Shown: positions 35,315 to 47,500, counted from the first letter of the stretch. The stretch: DNA of 64,000 nucleotides from Neurospora crassa OR74A (GCF_000182925.2 NC_026501.1:2108001-2172000), one strand, 5' to 3'. Program-made: numbers and translations. Notes: generated from the letters alone by a model not told the origin.

Positions 35315-37738
35315 TTAGATCATGATTGATCGTGATCTAGACACCATCCGGACAAAGGGCGAATTGCTCGCAACAAGCGCTTTGGCTTGTCGGGAAACTG
35401 AGGAGCCGAAGAGTCCTTGGACGGAGGCATGACTTGTGGTGTGGGTGTCGGGATCGACTGACCATCGGAATGATGATTGTAGCCAAAGTGAGAATAAGGA
35501 CAAGCTCGCAATGAACAGAGTGTTAAGGGGGTCGAAATGACCGCCCCAGTTGTCGTTGATGTGGCTGCAGCATGTCCGCAAAGCAGCTACCACGAGACAA
35601 GAGACGAGACCAAGCACGACTAGCGGGAAGGAGGAGGATTGAGAGGAAGATGATGCGGAGGTAGTGTAGCTCGAAAGCTTTGCTCCAATCTTTGCGAATC
35701 CTTCTCCGTCGCCGCTTTCTCGTCGGCCTGGCAAGATGGTGGTGGTGGTGGAAGACTGTGACGAGGCTGTCGTTGTTGTGGCCGTCGTTGTTGTCCCCAG
35801 GCGGGTCGAGTTGGAGGCAGAACTGTGGCAAATGCCACTGCTGACATCTCGGGATGTTGTCGAGAGGTTTACCGGCAGACCAGCAAATCCTTGCTTCTGT
35901 CCTTGATGGACAGAGCTGTTGTATTTAACTGGTGACTTCAACCTTGCAGACGTCTCCACCGTCGCGGCGCGAGATTGTTGTTCAACAGACGATGCGTGTT
36001 GGGTGGCAGCACCGGCGTTCACCGATTCACCAGCATTCACAAACTGCAAGGCAATCGGTGAACGCCGGTGTAGATCCGTTCGGCCGACGTTCATCACAGA
36101 TCTGTCGATGTTATGAGGTGCATGTCGAACATTCAGCGCCGTCAACGAGCTGCTTGCAACGTTGGAGGCAGGAGAAGCTGGACTATGCAGCATTCCTGAG
36201 CCAATTGTTACAGATTGCTGCACAGAACTTTGTGGGATTACCCTGCTCTCATTACCTGATGCAAGTTGGCGATAGCGCTGTTGTTCTTGTTGTTGCTGCA
36301 CGGCCAGTTGACCGGGGGCTTGTACAGCTGGCGATACGTTGCTCAAGGTCGGTAGGTCTTCGCTTCCGGGGAGTCCGCCGTATACCTCAAGTGGCAGTCG
36401 TTGGTGACTTGGTATCACTCCGGATACGGATGGTGAAGATGGACTGGATCGTGACTCAGCCCTGTGGGCAACGACGCTGGCATCGCCAAAGTATTGCTGA
36501 TCGGCGTATCCAAAGTCGAAAGGTGCATGGGACTGTTGCTGGCCAAGGCCGAGGAGCTCCTCGTCGAGAGAGAAGTCGGCAGGTGGTGAGTAGAGATTGA
36601 AGTCAACAAACTCGGTGCCATGCGGAACGCCCGGGTTTAGGTAGGGCAGAGCCGGAGCGGCCGTCGCAACCACTGGTTCGTTGGCAATTGCCGGTGAAGG
36701 GCGACTGTGTACCGGGGTCTCTGGAGTGAATACCTGCGACGGAGAGGCGGCGGATGAGGAGCTGGTGCTCTGGTAGAAGAGCTCCTGGGAAGGAGTGAAC
36801 TGATCGAAGGTGCCAGGAGTAAAGTCGGGAAAGACATCCTGGTCGAAGTTGAAGTACCGGTTCCAAAAGTTATCATCGACCGTCTCGATTCCTTCAACAG
36901 AGGGCATGACGAATGTGGCAGCATCGAAGTTCTCCAAGTGGTTGACGTCGAGCAACTCGGGGGTGGTCTCAACAACAACTGGAGCAGGCGGCGGTGCTTC
37001 TGCTGTCTCTTTCCTTTGCTTCTTGGTGGGCTTCGACTCGGTCGCAGCGGGAGATGTGTGCGAGGCAGCCCGCTTCTTGTGGCTGGGATCACAACGGACC
37101 TTCCTCTTCCGGCATGCATCACAGGCCTTGATGATGCGCATGAGGTGAGCATGGTCCCTCTGCTCCTTGGTCTTGCATCCCCGGGAGGCAGAGTTGGTAA
37201 CATCCCGGCCATCCTTGGTCATGATCCGCATGCCGGGATGGTTGGCAAAGTCGACGACCTGATGTCGACTACTAGGAGAAGTCGACTTCTTGGTAGTGGA
37301 GGTCGAAGAGCGGGCCTTTGCTATCCTGGTAGCGTCGTCGAAGGCGGCTGGGGAAGTGAAAGAGGCCGGAGACTGGGTCCATGCGCTCGAGTCGGAAATG
37401 ACCGGGGAGACGTTGAAGCTAGATGCGTAGCCAGAATCAACAAACTGCGAAGAGCTGGCTGAAGAAGCGATGCTGGCGGGGGTAAAGGAGGTCGAGGGGA
37501 CGGGGTAGAACTTGAAGTTGAACCCGGTGCGCTGCGAGTAGCTGAGGAAGTCCATGGAGATGTGGGCACGCTTGTCCTTGATGGATGCAGGACCCGGGAT
37601 GAAGGCGTTGATCATGTCATCGAGCTCAGGAGTGCCCATGGCAGGGAGCCAGGTGAGGGCCTCGCCGAGGTTGGCCTGGCAGACCGAGAAGCCCTCCATG
37701 AAGGCGTTGGCCGAATTGGTTGGAGATATGCCAGCCAT
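35315..37738 (-). CDS. Half-Zn2Cys6 regulator-like protein with C-terminal membrane segments
   Basis: Single exon, 807 residues from the ATG at 37738 (MAGISPTNSANAF). The frame is open a little upstream but has no other ATG there. A strongly basic block at about residues 165-230 reads HPGMRIMTKDGRDVTNSASRG, then CKTKEQRDHAHLMRIIK and ACDACRKRKVRCDPSHKKR. Its CX2CX6C (C206, C209, C216) is the first half of a fungal Zn2Cys6 cluster; the second three Cys are missing. The middle is long, disordered and Q/S/T/P-rich with acidic/aromatic patches, like an activation region. The C-terminus has two hydrophobic segments, FPLVVLGLVSCLVVAAL (~704-720) and LNTLFIASLSLFSLWLQ (~738-754), then a basic tail. 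DNA binding and membrane tethering are inference. The next gene on this strand has the same architecture. Confidence 0.85.
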   Translation of the reverse strand: MAGISPTNSANAFMEGFSVCQANLGEALTWLPAMGTPELDDMINAFIPGPASIKDKRAHISMDFLSYSQRTGFNFKFYPVPSTSFTPASIASSASSSQFVDSGYASSFNVSPVISDSSAWTQSPASFTSPAAFDDATRIAKARSSTSTTKKSTSPSSRHQVVDFANHPGMRIMTKDGRDVTNSASRGCKTKEQRDHAHLMRIIKACDACRKRKVRCDPSHKKRAASHTSPAATESKPTKKQRKETAEAPPPAPVVVETTPELLDVNHLENFDAATFVMPSVEGIETVDDNFWNRYFNFDQDVFPDFTPGTFDQFTPSQELFYQSTSSSSAASPSQVFTPETPVHSRPSPAIANEPVVATAAPALPYLNPGVPHGTEFVDFNLYSPPADFSLDEELLGLGQQQSHAPFDFGYADQQYFGDASVVAHRAESRSSPSSPSVSGVIPSHQRLPLEVYGGLPGSEDLPTLSNVSPAVQAPGQLAVQQQQEQQRYRQLASGNESRVIPQSSVQQSVTIGSGMLHSPASPASNVASSSLTALNVRHAPHNIDRSVMNVGRTDLHRRSPIALQFVNAGESVNAGAATQHASSVEQQSRAATVETSARLKSPVKYNSSVHQGQKQGFAGLPVNLSTTSRDVSSGICHSSASNSTRLGTTTTATTTTASSQSSTTTTILPGRRESGDGEGFAKIGAKLSSYTTSASSSSQSSSFPLVVLGLVSCLVVAALRTCCSHINDNWGGHFDPLNTLFIASLSLFSLWLQSSFRWSVDPDTHTTSHASVQGLFGSSVSRQAKALVASNSPFVRMVSRSRSIMI

Positions 37739-40269
37739 TTGAGCCAGAATCTCAGGGGTCTCGGGGATAAATTGTTGGAGACAAAGTGTCGAAGTTGAGA
37801 TAAGCAAAGTCTCGTGACTGCGCCTGGGTGGGCCAGATCAATTGGCTATCTCTTGGTGATGGTTCTATAGTGAGAATATGTGCCGGAGCTTCTGGGAAGT
37901 TCGAATGCTGCGGCTGAAACAAGGTTGTTGTTGGCTAAGCGATACCGATAGGTTTGCTTGCTTGTCGTGGGTGTGGTAACTTGAGATTGGTGGGGTACCG
38001 GCAGGGCAGTAGGATGATCTCCGTGTTGCTTGACGACGACGGGGGATGCTCCTCGACTGCTGCGACGACTGCCTCGTGGTTGGTCCACCAAGGTGGTTGA
38101 CACGGCTTGCTTGGACACTTGTTGAGTGTCGAAGGACGAAGGGGGAATGTCCGTCAGGGGCACCTGTGATTGGGAAGCCGGAGTGACTGTGTGATCTCAA
38201 TTCGATGGAAAAAGGAGGAAAAGAGAAGAGCAAAAAAGAGTCGGCCGATGGGAGTCATCCCCGATATTTCAACAATGCGCAAAGCAGCGGACGGGATCTT
38301 TGACCAGTGGTTCATTAGACATGCGAGCGGGCGCAGCGAAGACAGTGGGAGCTTGCATAACAAAACTAGCCAATCACTGCAAGGCCATCCGGCGTGCCTC
38401 TTTGGTCTTAGTACAGTTTGGCCAGCTACTTCTTGGTCTTCTTTTTTTGTGAGTCTGACCCGCATCGCAGCTGCGTTCAACATACGACCCAACCTTGTTA
38501 GTAGCTAGTTCTAAAGGCCTACTACCTATCTTCCAATCTTGATGGTCTTGAAGCAAACGGAGAGAGGCATTAGAGAACACCTGTGTGAGAGAACGGTTCT
38601 CGCCCGTTGAAAAGTTTTGGAGCGAGGGCTCTTGAAGTTCGAGAAAAGGCTCACTATCTAGAGCATGTCTCCGAGTATGTGCCACTTGGATCTGGTACTT
38701 GGTGATGGACTGCTGGTTGTATGTTGAACCTCAATGTCAATCAATTGAGTCCGGCCACACCAGGGGCATGCCTACAAAATATTCCAGCAGCCAGTGTTTC
38801 AGCGACCCAGCCTGCATGGTCGGACACGGCGAGCGATTCTAGGTGGGTGCGACCGCTTGCTTGCTCCACTCGAAGCAACCCTTCAAAAGTTGGAGAGGGC
38901 TGGCAAGGAACTCGGCGCCTTGCAGACTTCCGGCATTGGCGTTTCTTGTTCGTCGCATTCGTCAGTGCGTGTGTTGTAGCACACGGCAGCCTGTCGGCCT
39001 CGAGGTATGTATGTGTGCCTAGATCATATGGGTGCAACGAGATAGGCATATGCGTATGAGTCAATTGAACCCTTGATTCCAAGTGGCAGGTACTAGGTAT
39101 GTAGCGGACGCAACACAGAGAAGTGATGTCCTGGCTGCCTTTTTCTTCCCAAAATGTCGTGCCTGTTGACAAGCCTTCGTTTCCATCACACTTTTGACAG
39201 CCCGAAACCCGCACAGGGAAGCCAATTCATCGGTCGGCTGGTCCGAAAATGGGTAAGGTGGGGAGCGGGCGCCAAGCCAGGCTTTGCTCCAAGTCTTCTT
39301 TCATTGCGCTTCGTTGATTGGCCATTTACCCAAGCTTGCACATGCTGGGTTCTTTTCGGGCAAGGGTCTCCCAGAGCACTGCAGCGTGAGGCCGTGAGCA
39401 TCCTTCCTCTTTCGCTTCTTCAAACATCAACGGTGACAACAATTGCTCGTCCATTCGCTCGGGTACGGTTAGTTAGACGAAACAGAAAGCTTGAATCGAT
39501 GACTCTGCATCATTCCCGCCCATTGCCGCTGTCTGCAAATCGCATCAATGCGGCCCCGTGGGATATTGGAATCGGGAAGTGGGCTGTGTCTGACCCCCAT
39601 TCGCGATTGCTGGTGGTGGCTGTGTGTGACTCTTCAACACCCCAACGCAGCAAGGAACGAGAAAACCTCGAGGGGGGGGAGGGGGCTCGTAACCATCAAT
39701 TGATAACAGCGAACTAGCAACTACTGCTAACTACCGACCATCACCTTACAACTAACAGCCTTGTTCGCTTGGTGTCCAGTATCGTCCACCTCCCATGTAG
39801 ATGTGTGTGGGAATAGTGGCACTTACTGCCCTATCGGGACAACATCGCCCGTGAGGCTGTTAGTCCCATTCATAGTTGAAACTTGGAAACGAAGAGCGAA
39901 CACGCGGGGCTAGCCAATGGTCTCTAGCTAGGATGTAGAATAGTATAGGCTAGCTGGATTATCTAATTCCTTCATGTCCTGCCTGGACAGTATATAAAAT
40001 TCTATGTTCCCTTCGAAACCATCCTCATCATGTTATCAGACTCAGCGTAAGCTCGGTTGCCCAAACAAATGGCTCGTTATGTAAACTAAGAAGTTGAAAG
40101 ACCAGTGGCAAAATCGGAATGATTAATGATGCAGCGAGACATCGACAATTGGAAACACAACCGCGATAGAACCAAACGGTGAACCGCATCGAAGAGGCAA
40201 AAAGGGGGGGGGAAGAAAAGGATCAGGGTCTTGAGTCGGGAGAAGAGAAGAGGCTCCGCCTTTGACCAC
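37739..40269. other. Intergenic, long 5' region of the half-zinc-cluster gene
   Basis: About 2.5 kb. On the minus strand, 37846-38163 is an open frame rich in S/T/P/Q that begins right after an acceptor-like CACAG and has no ATG. It could be a leader exon or UTR of the gene starting at 37738, but no splice path joins it convincingly. A plus-strand ATG frame of 187 codons at 39154-39717 has no motif and is not called. Confidence 0.45.
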
Positions 40270-42319
40270 TCATAACGCAATCAAATACATCGGTAGCAAA
40301 CTTGTCACTCTCTCCCCCGCAACAACCTCTTGGACAAATTGGGATCCAGATTTTACAATCCACATCCCCAACACCCCAACGGCAATACACACAACCGGCA
40401 CGAACGGTATGTGCCCATGCCGCCCCATTAACCCAACATATCGCAAGGTCCCTTCCGCAATTCGCTTGATGGTAGACGATGAAGAGGAGGTTGTGGTGGT
40501 GGTATTCATGTCTGAAAAGCCCAAAGGAAGTAGAAGCAGCAGGATGAGAAAGTGCACCAATGCAAGGCAGAAGTTGAGCTTTGGATTGGTGAGACCCAAC
40601 GAAATTTCTGCTGATCTAGAGATTAGGAAAACGGCCGTTGGGAAGGCGCGGCATTTCGCGAATGAGAATGGCTTTTTGGGAAAGTAGTGGTGGTGGTGGT
40701 GGTGGTCGTCGATGAGAGGTATAGTTGGGTGGTCCTCCTTTGTGGGAGAGATCGAGTTCTTATTGTGGTGGGCACGAGCGAGATCGAGTTTTGGGGTTGC
40801 ATGGTGGGCTTGGTGAGCAGAGGCGTGTTCAGACCGTGGTATTGGTGCCGTTCCAGAAGTCCGATTATTCATAGAGCCGGCATAGCTGTTGCCGTAGAAA
40901 CCGTAAGAGTTGGATCCGTAAGAGTTGGATACATGAGAGTTAGGTCCGGAAGAGTTGGATCCGACAAACGATGGAGGGCCCAGCAGTCCGTTTCCGAAGC
41001 CTTGCCCTGTGGTTACCGTCAATGTGCCAGCCGTCAAACTGGGAGCAGGGGACATCATGGTACCGTAATACCATGTGTCCAACAGGCCAGAGGCATCGCA
41101 ATAGAAGCAAATTTCCTTTTGGCATTTTGTGCATCTCGGAACGAAAGGCCCTTCGAAATAGCCGCAGCATGTACACCTACGTACTATCTTCTCGTTGACG
41201 AAGGGCTCGTGCTGAGTCCTGTAATGTTCCAGAAACGAATTGTGGTTTGGAAAGCGTGCGTGGCATGGAAACGATTCGCTATCGGTGGGCGCCACTGCCC
41301 ATGGATCGACGGCTCCTCGTTTGCATTCCCAGATGAGGTCGTTGGTGACTGAGTTGCTGATGAGTAAGCCAAGAGGTTTGTCAACATCTCCAACCGAAGA
41401 AGCTGAGGAGGACAGCATCGGAGAAACGGGATGAGAATTGAGGAATGGTGTGTATAAATCATCAAAGCCAAGAGGGACAGAGTATGTTGGGCTATAGGTT
41501 GGGCTATAGGCTGGATTGTCGCTGATCTGGGTGTCTTCGCGTGAAAGGAATAAACGCTCCCTGGAAGTGTTGACCAGCGTTGATGGGCTTTCGAGCACGA
41601 TGTCGTCGGGTAGATGGTCGTGGTGATTAACGATCGGCTGGTTAGGACAACCAGAGGTGTGGCTGCCAACTCCGAAAAGTTCGTTTGGACATTGAATTGG
41701 GGAATATGGTTCCGGCGAACTGATGAGAACCTGGCGACTTGGTGACATTGGGGCTAATGGATGTCTTGACTGTTTGGATGCCTGGTAGTTCGCCTCGAGC
41801 TCGGTGTCATCAAAATGTGTACACTGACGGTTTCACAAACAAGAGTCAGCCATTCTATGCTATCACCTACGGGCTTGTTTAGTGGAGTGGACAACATACT
41901 TTGACTTTACGTGTGCGACATTCTCTGCAAGCACCAACGTACGTCCGAATAAATGCCGTTCTAAGTCTTTGGGGTTCTTCCAAAGGTTTGGTACGATGGC
42001 CACGCCTCTTGCGCCCACTGTCCTCGACTCCTCCATCCGAGCCTTGTGTTGACGCTGGGCCAGTACTGCCGATTGAACCAGTACGAGATCTATGTCGTCT
42101 AATATGGGATGATGGGATCTCGAGGTAGGGACTGTAACTGATGCCGTTCTGCCTACCCCGTTCGCGCTGCTGCAGGGCCTCTCTGAAGTGCCCTGGACGT
42201 TTGAATTCTTCCTCGACATCCCGCATCTGGTTGTAGGCCCTTTGCGCTTGTGGGCTCTGGCGTGGTTTTCGTGATCCCTCAGCGCCCTGATCAGGCTTGG
42301 TTAATCCGCCCCTGAACAT
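40270..42319 (-). CDS. Half-Zn2Cys6 / Cys-rich protein with C-terminal membrane segments
   Basis: Two exons, 41900-42319 and 40270-41823 (76-bp intron, GTATGT...TCAG), 657 residues. The splice joins ACRECRTRKVK to CTHFDD, completing CX2CX6C (C131, C134, C141), the first half of a Zn2Cys6 cluster preceded by basic RKRRGHRTK. Residues 307-345 contain spaced Cys and His (WEC, FPCHARF, FLEHYRTQH), like a degenerate C2H2 finger. Residues 357-382 are a second Cys array, CTCCGYFEG, then CTKCQKEICFYC, a zinc-ribbon-like pattern. YSPTYSPTYS and a His6 run (trinucleotide repeat at 40687-40706) are also present. Two hydrophobic segments close the protein: FCLALVHFLILLLLLPLGF (~558-576) and VPVVCIAVGVLGMWIV (~615-630). 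No named homologue is recognised; function as a membrane-tethered regulator is inference shared with the gene at 35315-37738. Confidence 0.85.
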
Positions 42320-44502
42320 GACGCTGATGGGTTATAGCTTAGAGGTAATTTCTTAACAGCTGCTGAGACAGGTTGAGATAGAAATGGTGAGAACAGGGTC
42401 TGACAATAAAATCGGTTTGCTGAGCGGAGGGGCGAAGACTTGATATAGATAGGTGGGGAGATGAAGGAGATGTGAGTGTACAAGGCTGCGACACGCAAGT
42501 GTCCTACGCCTGGTGCTGTTCGTGTACAGAGTAGAGGGGAACAGACTTGAAGGCAACAAGCCACGGGGAAAAGAGAATAGGGTTTCAAGACCGATCCAAC
42601 GATAAAGAAAAATAGGGAGGGTCTTTTTCAGTGAAAAAAGTAGACAAAAAGAAAGGTTGAGGAAGAATATATCAACAGAAGGATAAGTATGTGCCTCTTC
42701 AATTTTTTGGGGGAACCCTTTCCGGTGAGATGCGTACGGTACACGAAAACAACCAGGGGGCTAGGCACACCCTCAGGCAGACATTAGCAGCCTCTTGTCT
42801 GTCGAAAGTGCGCGCGACTGCGACAAACACAAGTGAATTGATCAAAGATGATTCCTAGCAATGGAAGGTTGGGGAATAGGAAGTGTGGAAGAGACGCTTG
42901 CTTTGAATTCTCGTCATGGGACAGCGTCCATTCATATTATAGTCGTTCGTCGATACCTCGATTCGTGTGCAGCTTCGAGCCTCATTCTGCCCCTTTGGGA
43001 TATGGGCCGCCCTTCCAATTGGCGCATAATGGTCTCCTGCGCCTCTTTCCACTTGGCAAGAGGCTTTACTATCCATATTTGTCTTCGATGGTCAGTAAAG
43101 CGCGCACCAAATGAGGCCAGCTCGTGCCTGACAAGATTGTTGAGGCCTTGGCCGAATGGTCGTGGAAATAAGCCGCCGCGAAGGCTGTGGCCCCAAGATC
43201 TCATCGAGTTTGTCATGCAGAGGTCAGTGAACATCCCGCAAGTGAGACCAAAGGACAATTTCCAACTCTGGGCAATTTTGTCTGGTACAACGACAGAATT
43301 TGACAAGTCCATACCTGGATTGCACTTAGGCTCAAATGCCGGGCAAGCTGAGCATGTAACAGTTTCGTGGCTGTTCGTATTTACCCCTCATAAAATAATT
43401 GCCCCCGTTGTATGCCTTATAGCGTTGACCGGCTGAGCCCTACAAGATAGACGTCCCTTGGTCCCTCATGTCAAGCAAATATCCGTCGGGTAAACCAGGC
43501 CTTTCAGTGAGATATTTCCGATCGTTCATGGAATAAGTCGGCTTGACGTGCAAATCGCCACGAGGTGTATGCGGCGGGAGTCGGCAAGGTAGCAAGGAAA
43601 TACTTTGACTCCAAGCTCAGCTGTGGGGGTCGTCCGGCTCCTTTTCGATGGTCAAGCTGTCGTCGTACCCGGGCTCGAGGAGTAGGTACGGGTATGTTTG
43701 CCGTTGGTCTTTAGTATTGTCAGATGAACACCATCGCCGCCTTTGTGCGTTGAATATGCGGATACCAGAGCGTGAGGCAGGAGAAGGTCGAGAGAAGTAA
43801 GCTCGCCCCACGTTCCAATCGACTCTCAATTACCCTCTGCCAAGAGGTTACAATAGGGTGTCACCTGGACGTCTTGGTGATGTCGTGAGCCCTGTTCCTG
43901 ACTACCGGATCCTTCCGGGTACCTGGAGATGGAAACGCGTCATTGGCAAGCTTGGGCACAACCTACACAATGATGCTTTTCACGTCGGTGAAGTTGTGTC
44001 CATCTTCGCTACATAGTCTAGATAGTTGACTGGTCCTCGTATTGCTCGCATAGGTGCCCTTTTTCTGGGGTAGGACATGCGTCGTCGGGTGCATTGCTTA
44101 GTTATTATAGGAGTGCCAGTTCAGGTACCGGCGACCAACTATAGAGGCCCTAACTACAATCTCGAGCACCTTTTGACGCATAATGAAAAGGTCAACTGGG
44201 ATGCATATCTTGTGTCTTGTGACTTTGCACGATTTTCGAGGGAAGCCACATCAATAACAAGGGACAAGAAAAATCAATATTGCAGCGGGCAGGTCCTTCT
44301 TCCTCACTGTTGAAATGATACTGCTGTGCCAATCGGCAATAATGATCCATTCCTAGGCACAGTTGACGTCGACCAACTGGGCTTTCTGCGTCTTGAAGGG
44401 TGGAAGCATGTAGAGAGCTTAAATTATGGTGGTGCGGCTTGGTACAATGGAGCTTTGCTTGATGCTAGCTTCACGCCAGAGGTAATGGCGGCAATTGTCT
44501 TT
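42320..44502. other. Intergenic with possible unmodelled minus-strand gene
   Basis: About 2.2 kb. The left part is the promoter of the gene starting at 42319. Minus-strand frames at 43617-43829 and 42932-43312 look more protein-like than other spacer frames here, but they could not be joined into a complete model. Confidence 0.4.
42932..43312 (-). CDS. Possible hypothetical protein or exon (uncertain)
   Basis: ATG-started frame of 126 residues, with charged, varied composition (for example RFTDHRRQIWIVKPLAKWKEA and TIMRQLEGRPISQRGRMRLEA). Upstream of the ATG the same frame stays open for 27 more codons and reads TCSACPAFEPKCNPG, so the frame may be an internal exon. A 191-codon frame overlaps on the plus strand, and no splice path to an upstream exon worked. 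I do not recognise it. Confidence 0.2.
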   Translation of the reverse strand: MDLSNSVVVPDKIAQSWKLSFGLTCGMFTDLCMTNSMRSWGHSLRGGLFPRPFGQGLNNLVRHELASFGARFTDHRRQIWIVKPLAKWKEAQETIMRQLEGRPISQRGRMRLEAAHESRYRRTTII

Positions 44503-47500
44503 TCAAACCGGTCGCCCCGTTTCCAATAGGTCATGTGCCTCTCGGCTCCACGGGCCGCCTGCTCGAGCAGAAGTGAAGCCGGGAAAGGTCATCTTCCGTT
44601 TTGGCCGTTCTTCAGCACCGGATCCTGTGGTCCCATGCCGTGATAGTTCACGGTTTCGTGGAACTACACGCTCTGGAGCGGGCTCAGCAGGAAGAATGGA
44701 TTGCGGTACCTGGCCTGCTGCATGAGACTTTAGTGCTGCCTTGCGACCTCTTGTAGCTGGATTTACGATCCGCGCTGTAGCAACAGAGGTGGATGAATTG
44801 TCAACGGGCGACATTATCTTTACAGAACCATCTAGTGGAACCGGAACATTGACGGCAATGTCAGTTTGGCGTTTGTCCTTCACACGACTATCGTGTGAAG
44901 GTGACATTGCGGTTTCGCCCTTTGCTCGGAATTCCTTAGTTTCTGATCCATCATCACAGCCTGCCTGATTTGGCATAGGCAATGGAGGTTCCTTGATCTG
45001 TTGCGCCAACTGTAGTTTGTGTTTGCGGACTGTGGCCGATGCCGCATTATCGGCCGGAACGTTGCCACTTGTTTTGTTGGCAACCTTTGAGGTGTGGCCG
45101 GTTAGTATATTGCCAGGCGCTTGTTTATCCGTGAATAGTGCCGAGAGGCCGTCTCCAGGAGTGACATCGTTGCTGTCACTACTCGTAACTACAAGAGAGG
45201 TCTTCTCAGAAACCCCGTTGGGTTGTTGAAGGGAAGCAGGATCAACCACTTCTTTTAAATCAGAGAGTGGTAACATCAATTCGGGCTTCTCAGTGCGTCC
45301 TGTGTGATCTTCTGCCACTGTTACCTTTGGGCTCTGGGGCGTAATATCATCTTTCGTGTTGCTGCTATGCAAAGTTGAGCTTTCCTCAGCCACTAAACGA
45401 GACTCTCCTGGGATATGACCAGGGACTGGTTCGGCTTGTTTGTGTATGTTGATGACTGGAGAGCTAGAAGGAACGAACCCAATCACCTCTCTGCTCTTGA
45501 TGCTTTTCCTGGCGAGCTTGGCTAAGCGTGGGCCAACAGGAACTTGGGGTAGCTCCTCGTCAGCACTTTCTGCAGCCGATTCAGGCTCGTCGGTTTTGCT
45601 CTCGTCACTAGACACGGGCTCGGTTGGTATTCGTGTGGTTCTACGCCTTCGTGGGTATCTTGATATCTCTTCGTCTTCTTTTCCGCTGTCCACTTCGATG
45701 TGTGCTTTCCCCTTGGGTTCAGGAGGTTCAAAGCTCCTTTTGGCTTTGACTTCCTCTGGCTGAGCATTCTCTTTGCTCTGGGCAGCGCGAGAGTGGTGGG
45801 ATCTCAAAGTGTAGTCGGAGTCGCTCACTAAACTTTGGCCTTCTTGCTGAATCCTATTCTTTGCTGGGCTTGCCTGTGAATTCGTAGCGGCGACAGCGAC
45901 TGACTCGCCTTGATCTTGGTTTGCGACGGGTCGGTCCCTGTGAGACTCCGAGAGGATTCCAGGTCGTCCACTATCTCGCGATTTGTTTTTTCGTGGCAAA
46001 GTGGTGTCGATGACAGGCATCGGGCAAGCGAAGGGGTCATCGTCTGAGTCGTCGGGGACACTCTGTTGATAAACCGCAGATTTGTCGTTTGTTGTACGCG
46101 TCTCCATGGGCTCGACTGCAACCTGGTTACTGGGGCTTTTAGCTGGACGTCGGGCTCTCTTCGGTTTCTCTGACAGTACTAATAAACCACGCTTCTGTCG
46201 TGATTTGATCTTTAGCTCCGCCATTGGTTCATCTTGAGTGATCACCGGGTCTGGTTCATTCTGTGGTTTTTGTCGAGCGCCCTTGCCGGTAACGGACTTC
46301 TTCACGGACGTAGTCTTTTTGCGTTTGTTGTCATGTATCTCCTCTGCAACAGGAGCGGCACGTTTCGAGCTACCCCCAATAACTGATCTGGGAGGTGGAG
46401 AGGCATCACTGCGCTGCTTACGGCCATCTTCATTTTCATCGCCGCCGCCGCCGCCGTCGTCGTCGCCGTCCAGGATGATGGTCTGTTTGTCCTTTTTCGA
46501 ATATGTCAAACGAGGGCGAACAGAAATTGCATTCTTGTTGTTGTTTAGCAATTCAGAGCCCTTTCCGATGCTCGATGTCAATGTACCCTTTCCTTTGGTA
46601 ATTTGCAGGGACTTGGAACTGTATGCTGCTTCACTCGTAATGGGTCCAGTAACGAAACTCGAACGTCCATAAGGGCGGGTATTGCTGTCCTCTGTGTGAT
46701 GTCTCTGGTCGTCCCGATTTGACGACGTCTCACAGACAGGATCACTGTGGTCCTCTTGTGACACGAACAAACCCTCTTCAGGTGGTGCCGCTGGTGCTGG
46801 CCTCGGTCGTGACATGTTATCAAACCTGAGAGCCGTCATGCGGTTAGGACGCATGGTCTGAGTCGTTCGAGTGGGCGCGTGACTCTCATCTTGCTGCCGA
46901 GGGCCAGCCTCCCCTGGTGGAGAAGGTTCCCGTCTAGTCTGTACTTTGGCTACCACAGGGCGCCGCAATGGTGCCGAGCTCGCAGGTGCCCCGGACAATG
47001 TCAGGGACGCGCCGAACAGACTCTGTGCATAGCCCATCTTGCTGGGAGGTGTGTCTTCATAGCGTCTCCTCTTTGACGGCCTAGAGCTGTCAGCCCCATC
47101 ATTGGATGCACCGACGTCGTGTCGTTGTTCGAAAGGTGATTCGTCTGGTACGAGGGCGCGACCGTGGTGGCCTGTCGGGGTGCCAAGAAGCTGGTTTAGA
47201 GGCCGGTGTCGAAGTTGGAAGTGATCCTGTTGAGCATTGTTCCTCGGTGTGACTCGGAGGGGTGTATGTGCGGGAGTAGGACGGGCTGGCCGCGATGCTA
47301 TCAGCGCCTGGCGTTGCTCCTTCTCTTTCGCCCGTTTGTCTATCAATTCCGAGAGATCTTGTTGCTGACGTGCCACACATTCGGCAACTTGGACGATGAC
47401 GCCGCCCCGTTCCAGCTCAATTTCTTCCCCCTCGTCGAAGTCCCAGTCACGGCGCCAGTGCATATCACCAACATAATTTCCGCGGTCATCGTAGACCATG

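Noticed and set aside
39154-39717. 187-codon ATG-started plus-strand frame
   Set aside because: No recognisable domain, atypical composition, and located in the 5' region between two minus-strand genes; kept out for lack of support.
35315-42319. Biosynthetic gene cluster around the zinc-cluster-like genes
   Set aside because: No polyketide synthase, NRPS, terpene synthase or tailoring enzymes nearby; neighbours are a tRNA deaminase and a DNA-repair factor.
43141-43215. tRNA-like D-arm (TTGGCCGAATGGTC)
   Set aside because: Resembles an A box, but no B box (GGTTCGA-type) or acceptor-stem pairing follows within tRNA length.
42861-43436. 191-codon plus-strand ATG frame
   Set aside because: Antisense to a minus-strand frame with more protein-like composition; no motif, so not annotated as a gene.
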